Positions 1 to 10,262 of a stretch of DNA of 64,000 nucleotides are shown here, piece after piece. The notes under the pieces were generated by a model. It was not told the DNA's origin. It saw only the letters and a list, made by a program, of their open reading frames with translations, and made no database searches. Source of the DNA: Proteromonas lacertae (Eukaryota; Sar; Bigyra; Opalinata; Proteromonadidae); NCBI GenBank assembly GCA_002245135.1, contig NGBS01000881.1:1-64000 (forward strand), in the 5' to 3' direction. The stretch's first letter is position 1; each line of letters opens with the position of its first letter. A program made the position numbers and the translations under genes.

Positions 1-3000
1 GTATATTAACATCATTCAGTGGCAAATACAATACAACCGAAAGATCAATAACAAGAGGTATTATCCAAGCTGTAGATGAGATTAATAATAGTGGCGGAAT
101 AATAGTAGGAAAATTACAATGTTAATAAGAGATGCACAATCAGAGATAGAAAGATATGTTTATACGCTGAAGAATTCTGTAGACTTTCTGAAGTAAGTGT
201 AGTATTTGGTGGAGGTGGAAATTCATTAATTAGTAGTTCAGTATATGAGATTTTTGAAATAATAAGAAATTATTCTTCTATAATGGTTTAACACCAACAG
301 AATCATGTCCAAAATATACGATGTCAACTCAAATTACTAGTGAACAATTAATGAAAAGTGCTTGGAAATATATATTACCTAATATGAATCATTTATATAT
401 TATTCAAGATGATGAACTATTTAGTTCTCAGTTTTCAAGAAGTATGTTGATATTGAGTGATACTATAAAATTACAAAACATGTTTATAATCTTAGTAGTT
501 TAAATGATTCTTATATTCCAGATGATTTTGATATTGAAAGTTTAGATAAAGATTCAGTTATATTTTTAAGTGTGATTAAAGAAAATAATGTTCAAGCGTT
601 TAATTGGTTGTGTAAACAGAATATAAATATGACAAAAACATATGTTGTATCAATTTCTTTAGATAGATATTTAATGGAATATATCCCTGCAAAATGTCTA
701 GCTGATAGTTATATATTAACTGCCTTTATTAAAGAAATGGGTTTAGAAACATCTGATACAATGACATATAAATCTACAAGTAAATCATTTATTGAAGCGA
801 TGAATGATCGTTATGGTGAAAACTCAATTATTACATCAGAAACTGAGAATGGATATATAAGTGTAACATTATGGTCAAATATAATTACATCTTATACAAA
901 ATCGTTTGATAATGTCAAGATTAGAAGCGCTTTGTATGGTTACTCATCAGTAGGTCCATCAGGAACAATTGAAATGAGTACTGATGGTTTTGCCAATAGA
1001 ATAATATATTTAGTGAAAGTGTCAAATGATCTTAGTTTATCTGTGGTTGATTATGCATCTCAGCCTGAAGCTGCTGATGCTTGGAATGATATATTCCCTG
1101 AGAATGAAGGATATAAATGTGATTGGACAATTGAAACATCTTCATCATCATCAAGGTTATTAGATGAAGAAGATTACACAAGATATAGACCAAAATCATT
1201 AAAGTTAGTATTTTTCCATGATACAACAGGAACTAGAAGTGTAGAAGTAAACTCAATGTTAACGGAATATTCGCTAGTTCAAGAAATAAACACAAATGGA
1301 GGAATAAATGGTTATTTATTAATCCCTGAATTCATATTTGGTAGTAGTTTAGATGAATTTAGTAATTTAACAAGTAGATATATTGATGATGAAGTGGTTT
1401 CTTTCTTTGGTTGTAGTAGTGATAGTTGTAAGATAAATGCCCAAAATACTGCTGATAAAACACATAAACAATGGGTTTCTTATTCACTAACACATGGTGA
1501 TAGTTGTAATGGAAATCATATGGAAAGTGGATTCAACATTGTCACAAAAGTTTCTGTCAGTAGAGTATTATTTACATGAAAATATACCTGATTTGAGCTG
1601 TTTGATATTTGTAGGAGATGATTCAAAATTAATGGATAATTATTTCGATGTAATATATTATTATGTTAGAGAACATTATAAAGACAATAAAAATACTATT
1701 ATAAAATTAGTTATAAATTCTGATAGCATTAATTCTTCAATAGAAGAGGCAATAAAGTCAATTCAGAAAAAGAAAGATGAATACAATAGAGTAGCTGTTC
1801 TATACTTTTTAGAGGGAGAAATTAATAATAGATTCATATCACAATATATTGCTAATGATTTAAATAGTCGTGAAGTGTTAATTATATAAATGAATTATGT
1901 TGAAAATGATTATACAAGTGAAACACTTTCTTCAATTTATGGATCTTATGTTGTTTCATCCTTTAGTAGTTCAATTACCACATCATTTGCACAATCATTT
2001 ATAACTACATCTCAAGGTGCAATTGGTATAAATAAAGATATAAATGAAAGAATAGAAGCAATAAAAGACTCAATAATGTTGTGGGAAGAAATATATAATA
2101 AAGCTGTTGGCAGATTCAAAACAAATAATACCACCACTTAGATATCTCCAACTATCAGCTGTTGGAACAGAAATAAAATCACCATCTGGTAGTGTAAAAG
2201 TGGAAGAATCATTATATGTTTCAAGAAATCTTATATATTTGAGATTAATAGAAATGCCAAGTTTATTCAAGTTTTCCCTGCAAGAGGATCAGAATATGTT
2301 TTTAATGCTGAGCCATATTCAGAAGGATTACCAGATGAATGCAAGTTTTGGTAAAACACAATTATTCCATAAATATAATTCTGTTATTCTAGGAATTGCA
2401 TATTTATTATTTGGTATTTCATTAACATTGAGTATAAGTAGTGTTGTATTTGTAAAGATTCATGAAAGACAAATAGTGATAAAAACGTTGGGAAGAGCAC
2501 ATAATTATAGTTTGGCAGTAGCTTTAATGATACTTTCATTTTCATCAATACCAATTTATCAATACCCATCATCATCAAAATGGTATTTGTGTTTTAAGAG
2601 TAATTGTTTTTGAGTATTGGTGCAAAAAGTGTAATATCTGTTATGTTAGCTACAGAATCAAAATTGTTTAAAAGAGTCTAACAAAACAATCACATATAAA
2701 GAAAACTAAAATATCAATTTTGAGAGTATTATCTTTTTGGGCTAGCTTTATGGTTCTTGAAGTTCTTGTTATACTATTATGGTTTTTAATTGATCCAAAT
2801 GATTATATGGACTGCATTTAACACATCTGAAAGTGATTATTTCAGTGATGTTTATGTAAGAGAATGTTCAATATCAACTCCATTCATTATAATTGAAATG
2901 ATAAGTGACTTTTTGCCTGCTTTAGCATTATTAGTAATGACTAATGTCACTAGACATTTAAACAACACATTCCATGATACATTAGGATTAAATATTTCAT

Positions 3001-3283
3001 CAGTTGTTTGTAATTGTTTTAGGTGGTATAATGGTATTATTAGACTTTTAATATCAATAATGATCCAGATTCAGTATTGTTATTAAGGTCAATGGGTATA
3101 AATTTAACTGCAATTATTATTGTGTTATTACAATATGGAATAAAAGTTGTTAGTGTCTATTTTGATGAAGATGCTAAGAATGTAACATCAAGTGGATCAG
3201 CTGGTGTTACAGGAGGTAGTGCTTCAATAGGAGCAAGCGTTAAATCATCTTCGCTATCTTCTCATGGAACATTGATAGTATGA
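1..3283 (+). pseudogene. Class C GPCR-like receptor with periplasmic-binding-protein-like ectodomain, multiply frameshifted, 5' end off window
   Basis: Three-frame reading recovers one long protein. The first ~2.3 kb reads as a periplasmic-binding-protein type 1 ectodomain (GIIQAVDEINNSGG near the window start, then LIRDAQ, VSVVFGGGGNS, FYNGLTPTESCP). From about 2370 hydrophobic segments follow (YNSVILGIAYLLFGISLTLS; SLAVALMILSFSSIPIY; ILRVLSFWASFMVLEVLV; INLTAIIIVLLQYGIKVV), as in class C GPCRs, and a Ser/Gly-rich tail ends at a TGA (3281-3283). At least eight single-base frame changes (near 120, 170, 285, 490, 1565, 2105, 2250, 2800-3060) and one in-frame TAA at 1887 break it, while residues between breaks look well preserved. 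It is either a young pseudogene or a low-accuracy stretch of assembly. The family assignment is from topology and ectodomain motifs only; the ligand is unknown. Confidence 0.6.
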
Positions 3284-3473
3284 TGTTTGTATCTAATAAG
3301 ACAAAGACTTTTATTACTCAAACTCAAATGAGTAAAATGAAACATATTCAATAACTAAATATTATCACTTTTTATTATTAAATAATCCTATTATTTTTTG
3401 AATGTGTTTTTATTCAGTTAATAATATTTTTGAGTTTAAAAGAAGAGTATGAAATTAATAATTAACAATTATA

Positions 3474-4263
3474 TTAATTAAATAAATGGTTAGGTGTTGG
3501 TAAATTATATTCTTCCATAATTGCATTGTTATTATTTTGAACAGTATTAATATTAGGAGGAATATAATACGTCTGTTGTTGTGGAATATAATAATACACT
3601 TGCTGAGGCTGTTGTTGTTGCTGCATTTGCTCAATATTACTACTTTTATCGTTTTTATTAAGTAGATTCTCATCAATATCAGTATTCTTTTTGTTAATAT
3701 ACTTTGTATATTTATATGATAAATATACTACTACTACTATAACGATCAACAAAAATATTACTGAAGCAGCAATTATTATTCCTGTTAAGTTGGTATTTGA
3801 AGAATCACTGTAGAATGGAGTAGTTCTTTGTTGAATTTTACTAATTCTCTTACCACTTATAATTGCCACAACCAAAATAGTTTGGATTAACATATAACAT
3901 ATAGAAATTATCAATATAAATTCCATTACAATCTAAAAGGTATGAATCCTTGGTATTATTAAAATTTGTTTTAGTAATTTCTACATTTGACATTGTACAT
4001 ACAAGTTTACTGATCTTTTTCTTTAATTCATTACACTCGTCTTTATCTGGAAAATTAATTAAACCATAAACATTATATGCGCCATCCGACCGTTCAAAAT
4101 TTAAATTGTCTAATATCATAAAACTAGAACCATGATCTTTATATTTCTCTTCTATAACTAAATAATATATATTAATTATACCATCATCATTTAATTTGTC
4201 GATTTCTTTATCTGGAGAGACAAATGATAAACACAGCAAGAAAGAAAAGAAAAAGAAATTCAT
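3474..4263 (-). CDS. Small type I membrane protein with Gln/Pro/Tyr-rich cytoplasmic tail (one frameshift)
   Basis: It starts at ATG 4263 with a signal peptide (MNFFFFSFLLCLSFVSP), followed by an ectodomain with four spaced cysteines, one transmembrane helix (TGIIIAASVIFLLIVIVVVV) and a tail rich in Q, P and Y (QQVYYYIPQQQTYYIPP). A single-base shift near 3850-3860 separates ectodomain and membrane parts; both frames are clearly coding around it. The protein resembles the one at 19270-20275 in cysteine spacing, the PNYFGCG/PNFFSCA segment before the membrane helix, and the YYYIP tail motif, so the two are probably paralogues now on either side of the large element. No known domain is recognised. 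A cell-surface role is inferred from topology alone. Confidence 0.65.
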
Positions 4264-4298
4264 TTAAAAAATATATTCGTTTCAAAACAACAGAAACA

Positions 4299-4436
4299 AT
4301 GTCTTTAATAGCTTATTTGATGCTAATATATTATTCATTCGGATATAAATCTAATCAAGTTCATAGTGTTAGTGAAAGAATGATAGAGAGTATAGATTAT
4401 TAAGATTATTAATTCTTAAATAGATTTTAATTCATC
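4299..4436 (+). pseudogene. Possible signal-peptide-encoding 5' fragment of the gene at 19270-20275, cut off by the element
   Basis: ATG 4299 opens a 34-residue frame beginning MSLIAYLMLIYYSFGYKS, which looks like a signal peptide, and stops at TAA 4401-4403. It lies on the same strand as, and immediately left of, the element whose right flank carries a membrane-protein gene lacking a signal peptide. The left target duplication TTCATC (4431-4436) is in frame with the right-hand coding frame when joined across the insertion (DFNSS then HLKMGKRQ). Stops and a frame change between 4403 and 4420 mean the joined gene is not intact as read. This is inference; it could equally be noncoding sequence. 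Confidence 0.4.
4431..4436. repeat. Left target-site duplication (TTCATC)
   Basis: TTCATC abuts the left terminal inverted repeat and is repeated exactly at 19254-19259 just outside the right one. Six base pairs is the duplication length known for Polinton/Maverick integration. Confidence 0.75.
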
Positions 4437-4618
4437 ATATATATAATAGAGGAAAAGAAAAACCATGGATAGTTTTAAAATAAACAATTTACAGTAAAAT
4501 CAATGTTTTTAGTTACATTTTATAAACAATTTATATACAATTTGTAAACAATTTTACTAATTTGTAGTCAATTTATGCTGATTTGTAGTCAATTTTAATC
4601 GATTAAACTCTCCAATTT
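4437..4618 (+). repeat. Left terminal inverted repeat of the element
   Basis: It matches the reverse complement of 19075-19253 with scattered mismatches and small indels. Shared blocks include AGAAAAACCATGGATAGTTT, AAATCAATGTTTTT, CATTTTATAAACAATTT and TTTTAATCGATTAAACT. Near-repeats of the form AAACAATTTTACTAATTTGT lie inside it and are more regular in the right copy. Confidence 0.9.
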
Positions 4619-4985
4619 TTAAATCATTCTATATATATCATCCGTAAGGTTTTCTGTAGAGATGACTACCCTGCTGGGGGGTAGAACAGCTCACTACATC
4701 TAGAGGTTCACTAAAATCTAGAGGTTCACTAAAAAATTCTAAAAACTCTATAATTGATTCATCTCACTATAAATCTGTAGAGATGATTAATATACATATT
4801 TTTTTTATATTTTTTTTAATATATTTTGTTAATAATAAAAGATACATCAAAAACATCAAGAAATTCTCAAATGAATCATGATTCATTAAATAATATAATA
4901 ATTTTGATACATAATTGATTTTGCATCTAGAGTTCATTCAGCATTTTCCTGACATTTTCATAAAAAAAATTAATTTTAAAAAATA
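4619..4985. other. Left subterminal noncoding region with short direct repeats and a GC-rich motif
   Basis: This stretch has no gene. TCTAGAGGTTCACTAAAA occurs twice head to tail (4699-4716, 4717-4734). CTGTAGAGATGA occurs at 4654-4665 and 4775-4786, the second preceded by TCATCTC to form a small hairpin. A G-rich block (CTGCTGGGGGGTAGAACAG, about 4671-4689) is mirrored near the right end by a similar inverted block (about 18967-18990). Conserved inverted blocks just inside both ends could be protein-binding or replication-start sites. Confidence 0.6.
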
Positions 4986-5781
4986 ATGAGTCATCAAGTG
5001 ATATATTTATCAGACACTGATATTGATAGTGATAGTGATAGTAATAGTACTCAAAGTGATAAAGACTTTGAAAATCGATTAAAAAACATCAGTAGCATAC
5101 CTAATTATAAAGTTAGGGATATATGTACCAAATGTGCATTAATGGATCAGTCTAAAGGTATTAAAAGACGTAGAATCAGTATAATTTATTACTCTGATAT
5201 ATATATATAATTTTATTAGGTGCACCAGTAACAGGTCGTCCTTTTAATCCATTTAATCCATATCGATTATATATCAAAATCGATAATCCTAATGATGAAC
5301 CTCCAAAAGCAGAAGAAAAATCACCGATGTATATTTTATATTATTTATATATATATATATTTATTTATAGTTATTCACCAACAACACCAACTGATCATGT
5401 TAATGATTTAATCAATTTAACAGTAGGTGATGAACATCGTGAATCAATGTATACTTTATATATATATTTATTATTTATAGATATTCACCAGTACCACCAC
5501 CATCTTCATCTGATACCTTAACCTACGAAGAAATCAAAAAGCTTCGTAATGAAAGCTTAGTAGGTAAAAGGATCAGAGATGGTAGAAGAAGAGCCAAGGC
5601 AGAAAGAGAAGAGCTCAATTTCAAAGTAGCTAGTGACATGTCACTAGCTATGGACCTCCAGCGTTATTACGACACAATGTTCAAAAAACAAGAGTTAGAA
5701 GAAAAGATGATGAAGAAGCACAGATTAAATCCTAAAGTGTTAAAGAGTATCATCAAGAAGGTATTAAAAGATAAAAACTAA
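4986..5781 (+). CDS. Spliced proline-rich, basic element protein of unknown function (4 exons, 226 aa)
   Basis: Exons are 4986-5178, 5220-5328, 5371-5448 and 5481-5781. The introns are 41, 42 and 32 nt, all GTAT...TAG, and joining the exons gives one open frame of 227 codons. The N-terminus has an Asp/Ser run (DTDIDSDSDSNS) and one CTKC pair. The middle exons encode Pro-rich segments that each splice into IYSP (PIYSPTTP, SIYSPVPP), suggesting exon duplication. The C-terminal ~100 residues are highly basic and helical (KRIRDGRRRAKAEREE, then Lys-rich to the end). It is the first gene inside the left end and reads inward. No family is recognised; the basic C-terminus could bind nucleic acid. 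Confidence 0.75.
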
Positions 5782-5792
5782 TTAGAAAAAGT

Positions 5793-6431
5793 TGTTGTTC
5801 CCCGTATGGCGGAAATCCCCGTATGGCGGAAATCTATATTGCAGAATGATTCAATCAAAACTAATATGATATTCATGATGTTCGGAGTTAGTTATTAACA
5901 AATATATAGTTAGTTTGTCATATGACCTACATCTGTGATATACTTTTTTATGAACTTCATTATTATCAATATTAAACTAATTTTTGTATATTTTCTATTT
6001 TAATGTATCAGTCACTACTACAGTCTAAAATACATTATCTGATATGAATAGAATACAATAATTTTAATGTTAAGGTAGTAAAAAAGGAAATTAAAGAGTA
6101 GGCTTGAGCGAGGCTTGAACTTATTTTTTCTTTTTTCTTTTTTAACCTCCTTAACATTAAAAATAGTGAATTCTATTCATATCAGATAATGTATTTTAGA
6201 CTGTAGTAGTGACTGATACATTATAATAGAAAATATACAAAAATTAGTTTAATATTGATAATAATGAAGTTCATAAAAAAGTATATCACAGATGTAGGTC
6301 ATATGACAAACTAATTATATATTTGTTAATAACTAACTCCGAACATCATGAATATCATATTAGTTTTGATTGAATCATTCTGCAATATAGATTTCCGCCA
6401 TACGGGGATTTCCGCCATACGGGGAACAACA
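5793..6431. mobile_element. 639-bp foldback (MITE-like) element nested in the large element
   Basis: Two 283-bp arms (5793-6075 and 6149-6431) are near-perfect inverted repeats around a 73-bp loop. Each arm tip holds a tandem pair of CCCCGTATGGCGGAAAT, much more GC-rich than the surroundings. Outermost bases are TGTTGTTCCCC / GGGGAACAACA, flanked by AAAGT on both sides (5788-5792, 6432-6436), a possible 5-bp target duplication; a 3-bp AAG reading with 12-bp tips is also possible. No ORF is present. A non-autonomous transposon is the simplest reading. Because it lies between two element genes, a regulatory or replication role is also possible. Confidence 0.85.
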
Positions 6432-6629
6432 AAAGTAATGTTATTATTAACACTTTTTACTATTGATTGAATTGTTTTTTGTTATTTCTTTTTTTCTATT
6501 TAAAATAAATAATAATAACATAATCCAATAAAATAAACGAAAATATCAAGTGTTTTTCAACACTATAATTTTCGATAAGATTTTCATTATGAATTTTCTT
6601 TTCATTATTTTTTTTATAAAAAAAGAAAA

Positions 6630-7082
6630 ATGAATTCAAGTGAAGAAAAGTATTGTAATCGATGTAAACATATTAAACCTATAAATGACTTTATGAATGA
6701 AAGAGGTGAAATATCAATTCTTTGTAATAGATGTAAAGAATATAGGAGATATTATCAGACAAAATATAGAAGTAAAAAACAGAATGAAATTAGAAGCATA
6801 TCAGTTGATGCTGATGATAAATTTAAATGTCGTTCTTGTGCTCGTTTCTTTAAAAATAAGTATAGATCAAAAGAAATTGCATTATGTAAAGTGTGTTTTA
6901 AATTCCTATTAAAATACTATAAAAATAGAGATAAATATTTAGGTAAACAAGTATATAGAAATGGTAAAATAAGATGTTTTATATGTAGAAAAATGAAATC
7001 TAAGTTAAAAATACATAAGATTAATATATGTAAGAAATGTATAAGACATCATGAACATAAACTAGAAAAGAAACAAATATAA
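6630..7082 (+). CDS. Three-unit zinc-ribbon protein (150 aa)
   Basis: Cys pairs form three ribbon-like units: CNRC with CNRC (residues ~9-37), CRSC with CKVC (~67-89) and CFIC with CKKC (~117-136), each Cx2C-x(11-20)-Cx2C. Lys/Arg-rich spacers (RYYQTKYRSKKQ) separate the units. The first unit has the F-x(n)-C-x2-C-(K/R)-x-(Y/R) ending shared by the other element ribbons, and the whole order matches the proteins at 17439-18047 and 18464-18964. It is likely a nucleic-acid-binding or protein-interaction protein encoded by the element. Its first 12 residues, just after the foldback, are acidic and polar. The start ATG 6630 follows an A-rich leader. Confidence 0.8.
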   Translation: MNSSEEKYCNRCKHIKPINDFMNERGEISILCNRCKEYRRYYQTKYRSKKQNEIRSISVDADDKFKCRSCARFFKNKYRSKEIALCKVCFKFLLKYYKNRDKYLGKQVYRNGKIRCFICRKMKSKLKIHKINICKKCIRHHEHKLEKKQI

Positions 7083-7424
7083 TAATCATAAAAAATGATA
7101 AATATATATATTATATCATTGTTTTATTCGGGTTATTCTTACAAAATATAAGAGTATTAAGTGCATTTATATATATATATATATATATATGATGAATAAA
7201 TCAACAAATACATCAATAATGAATTCATTGAAAGATGTATCAAGTACAATAAATTCACTTAAAAATGAGATTTATATAGTTTTGATTTTTTAGTTAATCA
7301 TATATAAAGATTATATTTGATGATATTTTAAATGGATTATACTCAACTATGTATGATTAACAAAAATACATAATATAAAGTCAAAACTCGATAGAAGAAT
7401 AAAGTAGTATTAAAAATATGATGA
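7083..7424. other. Convergent intergenic region with AT microsatellite and a possible 35-codon ORF
   Basis: It separates the zinc-ribbon gene and the polymerase 3' end, which converge here. It has an (AT)n run at about 7170-7189 and a small ORF (7187-7291) starting MMNKSTNTSIMNSLKD. I see no support for its translation. Nothing else is recognised. Confidence 0.4.
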
Positions 7425-10262
7425 TTAATCATTTTTATGTGTTATAATAATCATGTTTTTTAATGTTAATATATTTTCTTTTTTGTATCCATATGGCACT
7501 GTATTGTAATTATCTAAGAATAATCTCTTATCATCATAATATGTTAATCCTGTTTTGTTTTGAAATGTTGTATATACATTATGATGAATTGATTTAATTT
7601 GATAAACTTCATATTTTTGTGTATCTTTAATACCATTTACAAAATCATTATATACATCATAAGTAATTTTTCTTGATACTTTTATGTTTATTCCTTTACA
7701 TCTATTATCTGTTGTATTTTTTTGATTTTCATCATTTACGCATTCTTTTTCATATATATAACACTTTGATTTTAGTCCTATAAACTTTGTTATAACATAT
7801 AGGTTTTTATTATTCTTATCCTGCTCTTCAAATTTTAATCGATTCAATGTACCTGGATGAACTGCTCTATGTATATCTAACTTATAATTATCTAAATAGG
7901 GATTTTTTAAATTACTTCCATCAATCCAATTATTAAATATAGGATCTTCCAAATCTCTAAATATATCTTCAGTTTCGACAGAAAATAATAGACTATCAGT
8001 ATCAGTCATACATAATGTCAACTTATTTGATCCATATTTTTTATCTAATACATCATACCAATATTTCTGCATTTTTAGTTTTGATAACTCTAGAATAACC
8101 ATGCCAATTTGTATAGGCTTATTAATTACATATGCTTTTTTATAAAAGTGAGCTATACGTAAGTCTCCTTCAATAATTATAAAGTCTTTAAACCATGGAT
8201 CACTTGCAGCATTAATCATTTGATCTTCATTAGTAATTAAAGAAATGTTACTTCTCTTTTCAACACGTTCCATAAATTTACCGTACAAACTATTCATTAA
8301 TTTCTTTATATAGTCTGCAGTAGTATTTTGATTGTTTTCTTTTGCTTTTACTCTTTTTTCTACCATTGTATTAATATATTTACCCATATATAGACCTTCA
8401 GTAAATCTCATTATTCTATGTACTTTACTAACTTTATAGCCATGTTCAACTGCAAACTTCAAATTTTGATAGTGTATTACATACTTTTCTTTAGGATATA
8501 AATCAGTTATTAATTTTTCAGTACAATGATAAGTCCCTCTTTCTTTATTTATAATTCCTAAAATTTCGGCTCTTTCAGTTTGTAAGTCGGATAACCATTC
8601 TTTAGGTATTTTCTTCCTTTCAGGTAATAATGGGTATTCTTTAAACTTGTCTTGTAGTTCTATAGGTAATTCTATATCTACTTCTAATATATATCCATAA
8701 TCATTATTTGTAAGTCTGTCTTCATCCATTTCTTCATAATAAGGTAAATCAAGTATAGATTCAAATGATATAGATTCTGGTTCAATAAACTCAAAATCTT
8801 TTAAAGGCATTTTGCAAGATGCCATAACTGAGGGATATAAGGAATTATAATCTTGATATAGTAAATACTTATTTCGCAGAGATTTATCATAATTCTTCAT
8901 AAACTTATTATTAGCTTCTTCTTTACGTTTTCCAATGTATGATAAACCACCATATAAGCCTTTTAAAATAAAATCATAATAACTAGGTTCACAGAACAGT
9001 TGCAGTTCCACATCTGTTACATGCAAGAATAAATCAAGTGATAAACTTGGTAAAGATATATACCAGCATGGATCAATATTAAATGTATTAAATATATTTT
9101 CTCTAAAATCATTAAAAACTGATTGCAATATATAAACATCAATTTGTAGATAAAACAAATTGTATTCTCTTATGTTTTTGAAATTGAATATTTCATTTAC
9201 TTCCATAGCAAATCTATATTCTTCTGGTTTTATTGATTCACCACTTAATTTTGATGTAAAGTCATTTATTGAAAGATCACTAAATTTTTCATCAAATGAT
9301 TCAAGGGATGTCATATGCTCATATGGGAAATAATTCTTTTGAAGTAGATACTTTTCAATTATTTCATCATTAATTTGTTTTCCATTATAATATTTAAAAT
9401 TATCATATATACTTTTGAATTTTATTCTTTTATCATTATTTAATTCTGCTGTGATTTTTAGATCATTTGTTAAATTTGCTAATGAACCAGATAAAAATAA
9501 ATAACTGTCAATGAATATTAAATTTTTATATTCAATGCACTTATAATTTTCATCTGTGTTAGGAATTATATTTATTACAGTTTTACTTTCATTTGCTATC
9601 TTTGCTAATTCTCTGATTATAAAATGTTGATCATACTTCATTGCATTATGAGCAATTACTGGTATTTTTAAATTTTTTATATCTATATTTAACTTTTCCT
9701 TAGAACAAATTGAAGCAATATAGTTACCAGTGAAATGATCATGATGTAAAACCTTTATATGATCAATATTATTAAATTCTTTACTACAAAAATCACATTT
9801 GTTTTTCTGATTATGTATATCTAATGTGACAGGGTTCTTATCATATAGTTTAGGATTAGCTAGTCTGTAGTTATACACCATTAATATTTGATTGTAAATG
9901 TTTATAATATCATCTACAAATTCTTTTTTAATATTATGATCATAATTTGATTTACTCTTAATTATTGTGCAACATTCAATATCAGGAATTTTACTATCAA
10001 CATATATACAATAAGAGTATAATTGATGTCTAGACATAATTGATTTTTCTGTTTTAGTCAACTCTCTTTTATCAATTTCCACATCTGTATTAGTTTTATC
10101 ATCAATATTGTCATTCTTATATCTTTTCATATTTAATTCATTTTCATATGGTTGAAAATATGTTTCTGTATCATAGTATAATGTTACAGGAATCATTTGT
10201 AAATGTGTCCAATGCTTAAATTTAATTGTTGATCTATTTGTATCATGTATACTAGGAAATAA
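7425..10262 (-). CDS. polB: Protein-primed type B DNA polymerase (Polinton/Maverick type), exonuclease and polymerase part
   Basis: From ATG 10196 the 923 residues carry every core motif. ExoI is YYDTET (Asp 9, Glu 11), ExoII is HNAMKYDQH (~185) and ExoIII is YLQIDVYIL (~352). PolA is DYNSLYPS (~449), PolB is KKLMNSLYG (~634) and PolC is DTDS (~732). Between PolA and PolB is the insertion typical of protein-primed enzymes (YVIHYQNLKFAVEHGY, then a KRVKAKEN helix). It should replicate the linear element from its ends by protein priming with 3'-5' proofreading. The frame stays open upstream of ATG 10196 for 22 codons (to 10262) and meets the preceding ORF at a single in-frame TGA (10263-10265). 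The upstream codons read TIKFKHW, a segment normally found just before ExoI, so the two ORFs are one ancestral gene. Confidence 0.93.
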   Translation of the reverse strand, partial: LFPSIHDTNRSTIKFKHWTHLQMIPVTLYYDTETYFQPYENELNMKRYKNDNIDDKTNTDVEIDKRELTKTEKSIMSRHQLYSYCIYVDSKIPDIECCTIIKSKSNYDHNIKKEFVDDIINIYNQILMVYNYRLANPKLYDKNPVTLDIHNQKNKCDFCSKEFNNIDHIKVLHHDHFTGNYIASICSKEKLNIDIKNLKIPVIAHNAMKYDQHFIIRELAKIANESKTVINIIPNTDENYKCIEYKNLIFIDSYLFLSGSLANLTNDLKITAELNNDKRIKFKSIYDNFKYYNGKQINDEIIEKYLLQKNYFPYEHMTSLESFDEKFSDLSINDFTSKLSGESIKPEEYRFAMEVNEIFNFKNIREYNLFYLQIDVYILQSVFNDFRENIFNTFNIDPCWYISLPSLSLDLFLHVTDVELQLFCEPSYYDFILKGLYGGLSYIGKRKEEANNKFMKNYDKSLRNKYLLYQDYNSLYPSVMASCKMPLKDFEFIEPESISFESILDLPYYEEMDEDRLTNNDYGYILEVDIELPIELQDKFKEYPLLPERKKIPKEWLSDLQTERAEILGIINKERGTYHCTEKLITDLYPKEKYVIHYQNLKFAVEHGYKVSKVHRIMRFTEGLYMGKYINTMVEKRVKAKENNQNTTADYIKKLMNSLYGKFMERVEKRSNISLITNEDQMINAASDPWFKDFIIIEGDLRIAHFYKKAYVINKPIQIGMVILELSKLKMQKYWYDVLDKKYGSNKLTLCMTDTDSLLFSVETEDIFRDLEDPIFNNWIDGSNLKNPYLDNYKLDIHRAVHPGTLNRLKFEEQDKNNKNLYVITKFIGLKSKCYIYEKECVNDENQKNTTDNRCKGINIKVSRKITYDVYNDFVNGIKDTQKYEVYQIKSIHHNVYTTFQNKTGLTYYDDKRLFLDNYNTVPYGYKKENILTLKNMIIITHKND

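Noticed and set aside
4699-4734. CRISPR-like repeat
   Set aside because: There are only two adjacent 18-bp units, without spacers, in a eukaryotic element.
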